Source: Streptomyces coacervatus (GTDB lineage Bacteria; Actinomycetota; Actinomycetes; Streptomycetales; Streptomycetaceae). From it: DNA of 64,000 bases. Of the stretch, positions 37,241 through 46,334 are shown one piece after another; positions within the stretch are counted from its first letter, which is position 1; each line of letters begins with the position of its first letter. The notes below the pieces were generated by a model. That model made no database searches and was not told where the DNA came from. It saw nothing but the letters and a program-made list of their open reading frames with translations. Both the position numbers and the translations under genes were made by a program. The DNA is taken from contig NZ_JARHTP010000001.1 of NCBI RefSeq assembly GCF_029223485.1, positions 124,001 through 188,000 of the forward strand, given 5' to 3'.

Positions 37241-39172
37241 TCATCCATGACTCAGGACGACTGCCTGGCCGCCCGCGGGGGCCATCGCGACGCGCAGCGT
37301 GGTCGACGAGGTCACGGTCCGTGTGCTCACTGCGACGGGGGTCTGGTACGGGCTGCTGCCCGGCGTTCCGTCGGCGTAGATCGTGGCGGTGTAGGTGCCG
37401 CTACCGAGGAAGGACAGCGGGATCGAGAGGGTCCGGGCGGTCTCGTTGGTCATCGCCGCCAGGTACCAGGTGGTGCCGCTGCGCCGGGCGACGGCGATGT
37501 ACTCGCCGATCGAACCGGCGAGGGTCCGGCTCTGGTCCCAGACGGTGGGGATGGCGTCGAACCAGGGCAGCCCGGGCCAGTTGGAAGGGGTGGAGTACTG
37601 CGAGGGGGTGCTGTACCAGTACAGGAAGTTCAGGGGCTGGTAGTACACGGCGGCCATCGCCATCTGGTGGACGTTCGTCGTCCGGTCGCGGGACTGGCCG
37701 TAGCAGATGGTGTAGTCCATCGGCCCGCCGATGTTGCGGGCGAAGGGCAGGGTGACGTTGTGGGTGGCAGTCGGGAAGTGCTCGTTGCCCCGCACGCCCT
37801 CCATGCTGATCCAGTTGGGATAGGTCCGCTCGTAGCCGAACGGCCGCACGTCGTCGTGCATGTCGATCAGCAGCTTGTGCGTCGCCGCCGTCCTGGCCCA
37901 GGCGATGATCTGGTTCGTCATCGCCTGGGTGCCGTCGTTGATGAAGCCCAGCTTGACGCCCGCCACGCCCCAGCTCCGGTACAGGGCGAACAGGCTGTCC
38001 GAGCTGCTCATGGCCATGGGGTTGACGTAGAGGAAGACGCCGATTCCCTTGCCGGCGGCGTAGGAGATGACCTTGGGCATGTCGATGGCGGGGATCGGCT
38101 GCGTGGCGTCGGTCGAGGTGTGCTCGGGGCCGTACCACCCCGAGTCGTACTCGATGTACTGCAGGCCGCGGGCGGCGGCGAAGTCGACGCCCGCCAGCCC
38201 GTCCGCGGTGGTCAGATTGCACCGGAAGACCTTGCCCGGCTTGATCCACGACGTGTCGGCGAGGGCGCCGGCCGGGGCCAGGTTGAGTACCAGCTCCGCG
38301 TTGTCGACCAGTTCGGCGTGGGTGGAGCCGATCACCACGGCGCGCCAGGACGTGGCGAACGGTGTGGTGACGGCGGAGGTCGTCTGGACCGGTCCCGAGC
38401 CGCGGGCCGTGTGCCGCATCAGGTACGCCGCGAGGGTGTTGGGCTGTCCGGAGACCGAACTGAGCATCGTGCGGGGGTAGTTGGTGCGGGCCGACTCGCA
38501 GACGCAGGCGATGAGCCCGCTGCTGTAGGTCGCGGTGAGGGGGAGGTCGGTCAGGGGACCGGTGTCCGTGGATGAGGTTCCGGTGGACGGGATGGAGCCG
38601 GGCGCGACCGGGTTGTAGTCGTCCTCGTCCCGTGCGCTGTAGACGAGTGTGCCGTCCGGGAAGACGAACGTCGTCAGTTCACCGGCGATGGTGGCGGTGC
38701 CCGGGTCCAGCAGGACGTAACGGAACGCGACGCCGGTCGCGTAGGCCCGGATCTGGACACCGAAGTTGATGGAGGTCCGGTTGTCCCGGAGGCTCCAGCG
38801 CATCTCCTGGTAGGCGTCGGAGACAGTCGCGTTGCGCCCGTACAACGGGTTCCAGGTGGTGTCGACGTGCCAGTGCTGATAGTTCGTCAGAACGGCGTCG
38901 GTGCCGAGGGTGGTTCCGTCGCTCAGCCGCAGCCCCATGGCCGAACTGGCCACGACTGTCGCGCCGTTACGCCGGGCCGACCACTGGAGCGAGCCGCCCG
39001 TCAGCGACATGGTGATGCTGGTGGTGCCGTCGAGCGATGTCGCGGTGACCGAGGCGTCTGCGGCTGCGGCCGGATATGTGCTGCCGATGCCCAGCGCGGC
39101 CGTTGCGGCGGTGACAGCCGCGCCCTTGAGCACCCCGCGGCGGGAAGGTTCCTGACGCCCTGGCAAGTTCAC
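37241..39172 (-). CDS. Secreted GH97 glycosidase
   Basis: 643 residues with a Tat signal (SRRGVLKGAAVTAATAA). The N-terminal beta-sandwich is followed by the GH97 barrel: GLQYIEYDSGWYGPE, KGIGVFLYVNPMAM, GVAGVKLGFINDGTQ, LLIDMHDDVRPFGYERTYPN and ISMEGVRGNEH, with DYTICYGQSRDR after it. GH97 covers alpha-glucosidases, alpha-galactosidases and beta-L-arabinopyranosidases. The barrel position where retaining members usually have an Asp reads Gly here (VKLGF), so the mechanism is unclear. It is the only large enzyme in the block with no beta-trefoil. GTG at 39172 follows GAGGTGG. Confidence 0.85.
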   Translation of the reverse strand: MNLPGRQEPSRRGVLKGAAVTAATAALGIGSTYPAAAADASVTATSLDGTTSITMSLTGGSLQWSARRNGATVVASSAMGLRLSDGTTLGTDAVLTNYQHWHVDTTWNPLYGRNATVSDAYQEMRWSLRDNRTSINFGVQIRAYATGVAFRYVLLDPGTATIAGELTTFVFPDGTLVYSARDEDDYNPVAPGSIPSTGTSSTDTGPLTDLPLTATYSSGLIACVCESARTNYPRTMLSSVSGQPNTLAAYLMRHTARGSGPVQTTSAVTTPFATSWRAVVIGSTHAELVDNAELVLNLAPAGALADTSWIKPGKVFRCNLTTADGLAGVDFAAARGLQYIEYDSGWYGPEHTSTDATQPIPAIDMPKVISYAAGKGIGVFLYVNPMAMSSSDSLFALYRSWGVAGVKLGFINDGTQAMTNQIIAWARTAATHKLLIDMHDDVRPFGYERTYPNWISMEGVRGNEHFPTATHNVTLPFARNIGGPMDYTICYGQSRDRTTNVHQMAMAAVYYQPLNFLYWYSTPSQYSTPSNWPGLPWFDAIPTVWDQSRTLAGSIGEYIAVARRSGTTWYLAAMTNETARTLSIPLSFLGSGTYTATIYADGTPGSSPYQTPVAVSTRTVTSSTTLRVAMAPAGGQAVVLSHG

Positions 39173-39188
39173 AGTCGGTCCACCTCGC

Positions 39189-39205
39189 TTGGATACGGTT
39201 TCCAA
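39189..39205. promoter_or_regulatory. 17-bp dyad just upstream of the GH97 start
   Basis: TTGGATACGGTTTCCAA pairs at seven of eight positions around a central G. It lies 17 bases upstream of the GH97 start, where a bound repressor would block transcription. The TTGGA/TCCAA ends with a CG near the centre are LacI-like. Another dyad, GTCCG-N6-CGGAC, lies at 39299-39314 between the GH97 and GH43 starts. Confidence 0.5.
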
Positions 39206-39478
39206 CAAACTCAACCAGCAAGTAACAGATTCTGACCGTCGCGAAGTTTCTACGCCTCGCCCGACCCAAAGGTCAACCCCTCGCATCCGCCCCCACATGT
39301 CCGAAATCCCGGACGGTACGGGTGACTTGTGACACCTGCGAGCCTCATTAGGCGCCCCCAGAGCCGGTCACGAATTAAACAAACTCGAACGCGATCCTTG
39401 ACGCCACGAACGTGCCACGACTCTCATTGGTCCCCGCGACACCAACGGATCGTCAAACCTCGACCGAGAGGGACGCAC

Positions 39479-40972
39479 ATGTTCAAGGGAGTTCCCCGGC
39501 CGCCCGCCGGCCGATGGTGGCGCGGGGCCGCAGCGTTCCTGACCCTCCTGGGAGGCCTTGCGGCGCTGCTGCTTCCGGCGACCGAGGCGCACGCGGCCAC
39601 GGTGTCGTTCACCACGGGTGCCGCACGCACCGACCAGAACGGCAACACCCTGCAGCTGCACGGCCTCGGCATCATCAAGGTGGGCAACACCTGGTACGGC
39701 TTCGGCGAGGACAAGACCGGCGAGACCTCGTCGGACACGTCCTTCCAGGACATCGCCTGCTACTCCTCCACCAATCTCGCCGACTGGGCCTACCAGGGCC
39801 AGGCGCTGAGCCGGCAGAGCAGCGGCGACCTCGGCCCCAGCCGCATCGTGGAGCGACCCAAGGTCATCTACAACAAGTCGACCAGCACATACGTGATGTA
39901 CATGCACATCGACAGCAAGAACTACTCCGAGGCCAAGGTCGGCGTGGCGACCAGCAGCACCCCGTGCGGCCCCTACACCTACCGGGGAAGCTTCCGGCCG
40001 CTGGGCAACGTCAGCCGTGACCTCGGCCTGTTCCAGGACACCGACGGCACCGGCTACCTGCTGAGCGAGGACCGCAACAACGGCCTGCGCATCGACAAAC
40101 TGTCCGCCGACTACCTGTCCGTGGACAGCGCGGTGGCGGTGCTCGGCAGCAGCGGCAGCAGCGGCAGCGTCGAGGCCCCCGCCATGATCAAGAAGGACGG
40201 CACCTACTACGTCTTCGGCTCCCGCCTGACGGGCTGGAGCCTCAACGACAACATCTACGCCACCGCCACGTCACTGGGCGGCCCCTGGTCGTCGTTCCGG
40301 AACCTGGCCGCGCCCGGCACCCACACCTACGGCAGCCAGACGGCGAACGTCATCACCGTCCAGGGCTCCTCCGGCACCACCTACATCTACGCCGGCGACC
40401 GCTGGAACACCTCCGACCTCGGCGCGTCGAAACTGATCTGGCTGCCCCTGACCATCAGGGGCACCACGGTGAACCTCGGCCAGTACCCCACCTGGTCACT
40501 CGACACCTCGGCGGGAACCTGGACGGCCGGCAGCGGGATCCCCGCTGAGGGCGTCCACACCCTGAAGAACGTCAACAGCTCCCTGCTGATGGACGTGTCG
40601 AGCGGCTCCACGGCGAACGGCGCCAGGATCATCCAGTGGCCGTCCAACGGCGGCACGAACCAGCAGTGGACGCTCACGCGGGTGGCGGACAACATCTACA
40701 CGCTCAAGAGTGTGAAGAGCGGCCTGTGCCTGGACGTACCGAGCCATTCGACCGACACCGGCGTCCAGTTGGAGCAATGGACCTGTAACGGCGGGACCAA
40801 CCAGCAGTGGTTCCTCGACCTGGTCGGCAGCTACACCGGCAGCACCTACATGCTCGCCGGCGTGGGCAGCGACCTGGAAATCAGTGTCGCGAACGCCTCG
40901 ACCACCAACGGGGCGGCCGTGGCGCAAGAAACGGGCACAGGCGCGACGAGCCAGCAGTGGAGTCTTTCCTGA
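39479..40972 (+). CDS. Secreted GH43 exo-beta-1,3-galactanase-type enzyme with ricin-type CBM13
   Basis: 497 residues. The signal peptide ends TEAHAAT. The propeller matches the subfamily 24 pattern: LQLHGLGIIKVGNTWYGFGE, IACYSSTNLADW, IVERPKVIYNKSTSTYVMYM, SRDLGLFQDTDGTGYLLSED, SVEAPAMIKKDGTYYVFGS. Characterised members remove galactose from the beta-1,3-galactan backbone of arabinogalactan proteins and can bypass side chains. The ricin B trefoil is C-terminal (NQQW, NQQW, SQQW), the usual partner in this subfamily. GAGAGGGA precedes the ATG. It is divergent from the GH97 gene. Its presence points the whole block toward type II arabinogalactan. Confidence 0.85.
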   Translation: MFKGVPRPPAGRWWRGAAAFLTLLGGLAALLLPATEAHAATVSFTTGAARTDQNGNTLQLHGLGIIKVGNTWYGFGEDKTGETSSDTSFQDIACYSSTNLADWAYQGQALSRQSSGDLGPSRIVERPKVIYNKSTSTYVMYMHIDSKNYSEAKVGVATSSTPCGPYTYRGSFRPLGNVSRDLGLFQDTDGTGYLLSEDRNNGLRIDKLSADYLSVDSAVAVLGSSGSSGSVEAPAMIKKDGTYYVFGSRLTGWSLNDNIYATATSLGGPWSSFRNLAAPGTHTYGSQTANVITVQGSSGTTYIYAGDRWNTSDLGASKLIWLPLTIRGTTVNLGQYPTWSLDTSAGTWTAGSGIPAEGVHTLKNVNSSLLMDVSSGSTANGARIIQWPSNGGTNQQWTLTRVADNIYTLKSVKSGLCLDVPSHSTDTGVQLEQWTCNGGTNQQWFLDLVGSYTGSTYMLAGVGSDLEISVANASTTNGAAVAQETGTGATSQQWSLS

Positions 40973-41125
40973 CGGGTGCGCCGGGACCGCTGACGCGGAT
41001 CAACGAACATGTCGGCTACGTGTTCCTGACCCGCAACGCTTCCACGCGTCGAGGAGTTCTTCACCCGTCACACGGTGGCCAGATCGTCACCGTCGAGCAG
41101 CACCTGCGCTACTCCGCCGCCCACC

Positions 41126-41400
41126 GTTTGGATCCGGCAGGCCGAGGCGGACGCCGGCGAGCGCGACGACCGGCTCACCACCGACGAACCGGCCGAGCTC
41201 GTAGCCCTGCGCAAGGAGAGCGCCCAGTTCAAGCGGGGTGACGGCGCGCATCGACGAGCACCCGTGCCTGGGGGGGCGAGCCCGTACCGCGGGAACTGCA
41301 CATCGCTTCCTACACGAACCACCGGTGGCGCCGCGCCGAAAGGGAGCCGTGCGAACGAGTGCGCCGCGTCGGCCTGCACGACGAAGTCCCGCTCGCACCC
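41126..41400 (+). pseudogene. IS3-family transposase remnant (OrfA/OrfB junction)
   Basis: VWIRQAEADAGERDDRLTTD and ELVALRKESAQFKR match the OrfA coiled region. The next frame starts VTARIDEHPCLG, the OrfB beginning, and RWRRAEREPCER follows in a third frame. No catalytic domain remains. It belongs to a patch of decayed DNA at the right end of the island. Confidence 0.6.
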
Positions 41401-41559
41401 GCCGGTTGACCACCGGCCACAGATCCCGAGGGGCGGCGACCGGCAACCGACGGACCGCCCCTCGGCCCGCCTCCGGAACGCCGCCCCGCCGCCTTCGCCG
41501 CCCTCCTCCGTACGCTGAAGACCCGCACGCCCTGATCCCAGTCACCGGACGGTGAACCC

Positions 41560-41953
41560 CTGCCACGCAACGCCGAGAGCAAGTACCGGGCCGTCACTGC
41601 CTTCCAGCGCCCGCTCAATGCCGTGATGCGCCGTCTGCCGCTGCAGACCCTGCTGGAAACGACGGGGCGCAGCTCCGGCCTGCCCCGCCGTACCCCGGTC
41701 GGTGGGCGCCGGGTCGGCCACTCGTTCTGGCTGGTGTCGGAGTTCGGGGGAGCGGTCGCAGTACGTGCGCAACATCAGGGCCGGTCCCCGGGTACGGGTA
41801 CGCATCCGGGGCCGCTGACACACCGGCACGGCCCATCTCCTGCCGGACGACGACCCGATCGCCCGCCTGCGCGCGCTGCGGTCGCTGAACAGCGTGGCGG
41901 TGCGGGCGATCGGGGCGGGGCTGCTGACGGTGCGGGTGGATCTGGCGGACTGA
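41560..41953 (+). pseudogene. Ddn-like F420-dependent nitroreductase family gene, frameshifted
   Basis: The first frame gives KYRAVTAFQRPLNAVMRRLP, LQTLLETTGRSSGLPRRTPV and GHSFWLVSEFG. After an apparent one-base insertion near 41747 the sequence continues in another frame: RSQYVRNIRAGPRVRVRIRG, an in-frame TGA where Trp is expected, then HTGTAHLLPDDDPIARLRAL and LLTVRVDLAD before the stop. Two independent lesions make it a pseudogene. Intact relatives are about 130-150 residues and use deazaflavin F420. Confidence 0.75.
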
Positions 41954-41955
41954 GG

Positions 41956-42070
41956 TCAGGCACTCACCCGCGCGCAAAGCGCCAGGACCAGATCCCGTAC
42001 GGCCTCCGGGGCCGGCAGGATGGGCAGGTGGTCGCAGTCGGGACGGCGTACGAGCATGCAGTCCGGGATC
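41956..42070 (-). pseudogene. C-terminal remnant of an alpha/beta-hydrolase-like gene
   Basis: The last 36 residues, including PDCDHLPILPAPEAVRDLVL, resemble the His-containing end of small alpha/beta-hydrolases. The remainder of the frame upstream is unrelated. The fragment is convergent with the Ddn-like pseudogene. Confidence 0.4.
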
Positions 42071-42519
42071 GCGGCGGCGCTTAAAGTCCTCGTCCCGGAA
42101 CTCCGGGACCTGGCGGGCGGATCAACCACCGATGAAGCCGGGGCGGTGCACGAAATCTTGGCCCTGACTGCCCAAGTCGACCGCAAGGCCCACCGGTACC
42201 TCGTCTTCAACGGCGACTGACACCGTCACTTTCGCAACAGGCCCATGATCTTTAACGTGTACCGTCGAACGGTGCGTCGTACGACCGTCGGCCACTTCCA
42301 GTCGGCGAAGCCTCGACGACACAGACGGCCTGTGCTGACCTGAGCGCACACACGGAAACGCCCCGGTGAGCGTCAGGGAAGTCACAGGGGGCGTCTGGGC
42401 CTCGCAGGGCGATTGTCCGCAGGCTGGTTTCGCGCGGCCTGTACGGGCTGGTGCAGGACTACCTCGACGGCGTCTTGGGCGGCTGACGCGTTCCTGAAGT
42501 GTGGCTGCTGGTGCGTCGG
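42071..42519. other. 449 bases at the right island end without a recognised gene
   Basis: Short protein-like pieces are present (VHEILALTAQVDRKAHRYLV near 42150-42217; RLVSRGLYGLVQDYLDGVLG near 42424-42483), both plus strand and both ending at stops. Neither has a start or a family I recognise. An integrase gene would be expected here in many elements, but none is seen. Confidence 0.4.
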
Positions 42520-42726
42520 TTACAGGCGCTTCGCTGTGCGGTCGCGCAGCAGCAGCCACTGACTCGCGTCGGCGCCGCCTGAGCGCGCGGCCGGTCCATG
42601 CAGCAGCACGGCGTAAGCCGTCCTCTCCGCCTTGCCCGGGGCGGCATACTGGCCTGGCGCCTCCAGGGTCGGGAATGACCTCGTCATGCCTTTCCAGGCC
42701 TTGTCCGCGTTCGGGGTGCTGAGCAT
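42520..42726 (-). CDS. Small hypothetical protein next to the right attachment site
   Basis: 68 residues (starts MLSTPNADKAWKGM, ends WLLLRDRTAKRL). The ATG at 42726 has GGGAGG four bases upstream, a convincing ribosome site. The protein is basic at its end and has no membrane segment. Its start is about 40 bases inside the right junction, where integrative elements often keep int, xis or directionality-factor genes. No family is recognised, so any recombination role is speculation. Confidence 0.45.
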   Translation of the reverse strand: MLSTPNADKAWKGMTRSFPTLEAPGQYAAPGKAERTAYAVLLHGPAARSGGADASQWLLLRDRTAKRL

Positions 42727-42749
42727 CGGCCCTCCCGGGCTCAATAGGG

Positions 42750-42995
42750 TCATGCAGTGAAGTACTCGCACGCGTGCGAGCAGCCGCGGTACGGGTTCAC
42801 CGTCCACTCGAAGGGCATGCGCGAGACGCCCGGCACCCGGTTGATGATCGAGCGGGCCCGCACCTCGTGGAAGGTGATTCCACGGAATTCAGGCGTGTCG
42901 AAGGTACGGCTGACCACCGCGTCCGCGCCGAACAGGGTGGCGTCGGCCGCCCGGCTGTGACCGCCGGACTCCACTGTGAGGTTCTCCCACCGCAT
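42750..42995 (-). pseudogene. 5' (N-terminal) half of the split radical SAM gene
   Basis: 81 codons. The start is normal: ATG at 42995 with GAGGAGG upstream. The protein begins MRWENLTVESGG and runs through FDTPEFRGITFHEVRARSII, NRVPGVSRMPFEWTVNPYRG and CSHAC, which supplies the first two cysteines of CxxxCxxC. Four non-native residues (YFTA, after a changed Glu) and a stop come from the inserted DNA. The missing 270 residues are at 2397-3215. A short peptide could still be made but would lack the third cysteine. Confidence 0.92.
42751..42780. other. Right junction (attR) of the integrated element
   Basis: Plus strand has island sequence CATGCAGTGA, then AGTACtCGCA (42761-42770), then chromosomal CGCGTGCGAG of the radical SAM gene. 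AGTAC-N-CGCA is shared with 3206-3215. Reconstructing the empty site from the outer flanks gives codons for HACVYC and an intact CxxxCxxC motif. Confidence 0.75.
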
Positions 42996-43185
42996 GACGC
43001 CTCCTCGGTAGCGCTGCCCCAGAGTGAAACACGTGTTCGAATTACCGTGCAAGGCCTGTTTCTGATCGCTTCGGGCGCCCGGCGACACCCCGAGGGCGCC
43101 CCTGGGGTACCCCGATTTGGGCGGCCGTGGGCGGGGGTGGTTGGCTTGCCCCAACCCCGAGAGAAGCAAGTCCTGGAGGAACCCA

Positions 43186-43629
43186 ATGGCGCAGGTCGAG
43201 GCCACTACCGAGCGGGTCGTCGCGGCAGACGCGGAGAAGGTGTTCGACGCCCTCGCCGACTACAGCGGCACGCGCGCGAAGGTGCTGCCCGAGCACTTCA
43301 GCGAGTACGAGGTGCGTGAGGGCGGCGACGGCGAGGGCACCCTCGTCCACTGGAAGCTCCAGGCCACCAGCAAGCGCGTCCGCGACTGCCTCCTGGAGGT
43401 CAGCGAGCCCACCGACGGCGAGCTGGTCGAGAAGGACCGCAACTCCTCGATGGTCACCACCTGGCGGGTCACCCCGGCCGGCGAGGGCAAGTCCCGCGTC
43501 GTCGTGACCACCGTCTGGAACGGCGCCGGCGGGATCGGCGGCTTCTTCGAGAAGACCTTCGCGCCCAAGGGCCTCGGCCGGATCTACGACGCGGTGCTCG
43601 CGAAGCTGGCCACCGAGGTCGAGAAGTAA
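43186..43629 (+). CDS. SRPBCC (START-like) family protein
   Basis: 147 residues. The helix-grip fold is seen in ATTERVVAADAEKVFDALAD at the start, VHWKLQATSKRVRDCLLEVS in the middle and the long C-terminal helix GLGRIYDAVLAKLATEVEK. Such proteins bind hydrophobic ligands or act as cyclase/aromatase-like or co-chaperone modules. The ATG has GGAGGA upstream. It diverges from the broken radical SAM gene across about 190 bases. No specific ligand can be inferred. Confidence 0.8.
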   Translation: MAQVEATTERVVAADAEKVFDALADYSGTRAKVLPEHFSEYEVREGGDGEGTLVHWKLQATSKRVRDCLLEVSEPTDGELVEKDRNSSMVTTWRVTPAGEGKSRVVVTTVWNGAGGIGGFFEKTFAPKGLGRIYDAVLAKLATEVEK

Positions 43630-43649
43630 GCCCCCGGCGTTCGGGGGGC
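43630..43649 (+). terminator. GC-rich hairpin after the SRPBCC gene
   Basis: GCCCCCGG and a complementary GGGGGGC pair across a short loop immediately after the stop codon. It is a likely terminator. Confidence 0.5.
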
Positions 43650-43784
43650 GTTGCCCCTCTCGCAGGCTCTCACCGGATCGAGTGGATCTCCCTGCGCCAC
43701 GCCGGTCTGCCGTAACTCGTCGCGCTTGCCCGTAGTTGCCCCCTTGAGCGGAACTGTGTGGCAGCGCGACGAGGGGAGCGGTAC

Positions 43785-46181
43785 GTGGGCGGGAGCACTC
43801 TGGTGCAGGGCGAACTGCGGGGCGAACCGCCCGCGTCGCACCCGCACACCCCCGTCGCCGCCTCGGCCGTACCGGTCCAACTGAGCCCGCGCCGGGTGCG
43901 GTTGGTCTTCCTCGGGCTGATGCTGGCGCTGCTGCTCGCCGCCCTGGAGCAGATGATCGTCGCCACCGCGCTCCCGAAGATCGTCGGCGAGCTGCACGGC
44001 CTGGACAGGATGTCCTGGGCGATCACCGCCTACCTACTGACGGCCACCGTGGGACTGCCGGTCTACGGCAAGCTCGGCGACCTGCTCGGCCGCAAGGGCG
44101 TCTTCCAGTTCGCCATCGTCGTCTTCGTGATCGGCGCCGCGCTCGCGGGCCGGGCACAGAGCATGGACCAGCTGATCGCCTTCCGTGCCGTCCAGGGCGT
44201 CGGCGCGGGCGGGCTCATGATCGGGGTGCAGGCGATCATCGCGGACATCGTGCCGCCCCGGCAGCGCGGACGGTACATGGGCCTGATCGGCGCGGCGTTC
44301 GGCCTCGCGTCCGTCGCCGGCCCCTTGCTGGGCGGGTACTTCACCGACCACCTCTCCTGGCGCTGGTGCTTCTACTTCAACGTCCCCTTCGGCCTGGTCA
44401 CCCTGGCCGTCGTCACCGCCGTACTGAAGCTCCCGAAGCCCCAGGGCAAGCCGCGGCTCGACATCCTGGGCACGCTGCTGCTCGCCGCCGCCTCCACCTG
44501 CCTCGTCCTGCTGACCAGTTGGGGCGGCACCGAGTACGCCTGGGACTCGCGGACGATCCTCGGCCTCGGCGCGGGAGCGGTGGCCGCCACCGTCCTCTTC
44601 CTCGTCGCCGAGCACTTCGCCGCCGAACCCCTCATCCCACTGCGGCTGTTCAGGGACTCCGTCTTCAACGTCACCGCCCTGGTGGGCCTGGTGATCGGCG
44701 TCGCGCTGTTCGGCGCCGCCAGCTATCTGCCGACCTTCCTGCAGATGGTCGACGGGGCCTCCGCCACCGAGTCGGGACTGCTGATGCTGCCCATGATGGG
44801 CGGCATCGTCGGCGCCTCGATCGTCTCCGGGCAACTCATCAGCCACACCGGGCGCTACAAGATCTACCCCGTCCTCGGCAGCGCCGTGTCCGTCGTCGGC
44901 ATGTGGCTGCTGTCCCGCCTCGAAGTCGACACGCCCCGGCTGCACTACAGCATCTGGATGGCAGTCCTCGGCGCCGGGATCGGCATGGTGATGCCCGTGC
45001 TGATCCTGGCTGTGCAGAATTCCGTGCGCCCCGCCGACCTCGGCACGGCCACGAGTGCGAACAATTATTTCCGGCAGATCGGGGGAAGCGTCGGCGCCGC
45101 GATCTTCGGCACCCTGTTCGCCGACCGGCTCACCGACGCCCTGGCGAAGCGTCTCCCCACGCGCGCGGGTGGACCGCTACCCGATCCGGAGTCCATCACT
45201 CCGCAGCTCGTCCACACGCTGCCCGCGCCGCTGCGCGACGACTACATCCGGGCGTACGCCGACGCCATGCCCCGGATCTTCCTCTACCTCGTGCCGGTGC
45301 TCGCCCTCGGCCTGCTCATCGCGTTCTTCCTCAAGGAGAAACCACTGGTGTCCTACGACGCCGCCGAACCGGAACCCGCGACCGCGAACCCCCAGGTACC
45401 GCAGGCCCGTTCGCCATACGGCGCCGCAATCCCCGTCTGCGGCACCGTGCAGCACCCCGACGGAACGGTCGTCCTGCGTGCCGCGCTCACCCTCATCGAT
45501 GTGACCGGGCAGCAGATCGGGCGGGGCGCGAGCGGCGAGGACGGGCGGTATGCGCTGTCCGCGCCCGGCTCGGGGGCGTACGTCCTCATCGCCGCCGCGG
45601 GCGGGCACCAGCCGCAGGCCGTCTCCGTCACCGTGGGCGAGCACCCCGTCGAACTCGACGTCGTCCTCGGCGGCGCCGGACGCCTCGCCGGTAACGTACG
45701 CACCGCCGACGGCACCCCCGTACGGAATGGCACGGTCACGCTCACCGACGTGCGCGGCGAGGTCGTCGCCACCACCCGCAGCGGACCCGAGGGCAGTTAC
45801 GTCATCACTGAGCTGATGGCCGGCGAGTACACCCTCGCCGCGAGCGCGCCCGCCCTCCGCCCGGCCGCGCTCCCCGTCACCGTCCAGGCCTCCCGGGAGA
45901 CCCGCCGGGACGTCGAACTCGCGGGCGGCGCCGTGCTGCGCGGCACCGTGCGGGCGAGCGGTGGGCGGCCAGTCGAGGACGCGCGCGTGACGGTGCTCGA
46001 CGCGGCGGGCAACGTCGTGGACACGCTCACCACCGGCCTCGACGGAACGTTCCGGTTCGTCGACCTGTCCTCCGGCGAGTACACCGTCATCGCCGCCGGT
46101 TACCCGCCGGTTGCCACCGTGCTCCAGGTCGCGGGAGGCGGACGGACCGAGCGGGACCTGCAGTTGGCGCACGAAGACTGA
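43785..46181 (+). CDS. DHA2-type MFS efflux transporter fused to three Cna-B-like repeats
   Basis: 798 residues. Residues 40-510 form a 14-helix MFS pump ([51 protein letters not shown]). After a hinge, roughly 550-795 holds three tandem carboxypeptidase-regulatory/Cna-B-like beta-sandwiches, each with a D-G-x-Y/F pattern and an ending such as [24 protein letters not shown] and [15 protein letters not shown]2 pumps export drugs or lipids by proton antiport. GTG at 43785 follows GAGGGG eight bases upstream; an earlier GTG at 43758 is possible. The repeats would lie on the cytoplasmic side if the usual topology holds, which is unusual for this fold. Confidence 0.85.
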   Translation: MGGSTLVQGELRGEPPASHPHTPVAASAVPVQLSPRRVRLVFLGLMLALLLAALEQMIVATALPKIVGELHGLDRMSWAITAYLLTATVGLPVYGKLGDLLGRKGVFQFAIVVFVIGAALAGRAQSMDQLIAFRAVQGVGAGGLMIGVQAIIADIVPPRQRGRYMGLIGAAFGLASVAGPLLGGYFTDHLSWRWCFYFNVPFGLVTLAVVTAVLKLPKPQGKPRLDILGTLLLAAASTCLVLLTSWGGTEYAWDSRTILGLGAGAVAATVLFLVAEHFAAEPLIPLRLFRDSVFNVTALVGLVIGVALFGAASYLPTFLQMVDGASATESGLLMLPMMGGIVGASIVSGQLISHTGRYKIYPVLGSAVSVVGMWLLSRLEVDTPRLHYSIWMAVLGAGIGMVMPVLILAVQNSVRPADLGTATSANNYFRQIGGSVGAAIFGTLFADRLTDALAKRLPTRAGGPLPDPESITPQLVHTLPAPLRDDYIRAYADAMPRIFLYLVPVLALGLLIAFFLKEKPLVSYDAAEPEPATANPQVPQARSPYGAAIPVCGTVQHPDGTVVLRAALTLIDVTGQQIGRGASGEDGRYALSAPGSGAYVLIAAAGGHQPQAVSVTVGEHPVELDVVLGGAGRLAGNVRTADGTPVRNGTVTLTDVRGEVVATTRSGPEGSYVITELMAGEYTLAASAPALRPAALPVTVQASRETRRDVELAGGAVLRGTVRASGGRPVEDARVTVLDAAGNVVDTLTTGLDGTFRFVDLSSGEYTVIAAGYPPVATVLQVAGGGRTERDLQLAHED

Positions 46182-46206
46182 CGCGGTCTCAGGCGCTCCG
46201 GCGCAC

Positions 46207-46224
46207 GCCCCCGCGCGCGGGGGC
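46207..46224. terminator. Perfect GC palindrome after the MFS gene
   Basis: GCCCCCGCGCGCGGGGGC is an 18-bp self-complementary sequence 25 bases past the MFS stop. A hairpin here could end transcription, although the loop would use part of the stem. Confidence 0.45.
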
Positions 46225-46334
46225 CGTCCCGCCGTACCAATTCCCGCATTGCCGCACATCACCACCGGCCGGAGCCGTACGGTTGAGCAGGCGGCACAGA
46301 TCTTGCGGAGCCGTGGGGAGGGAGGGTCCGGGCC

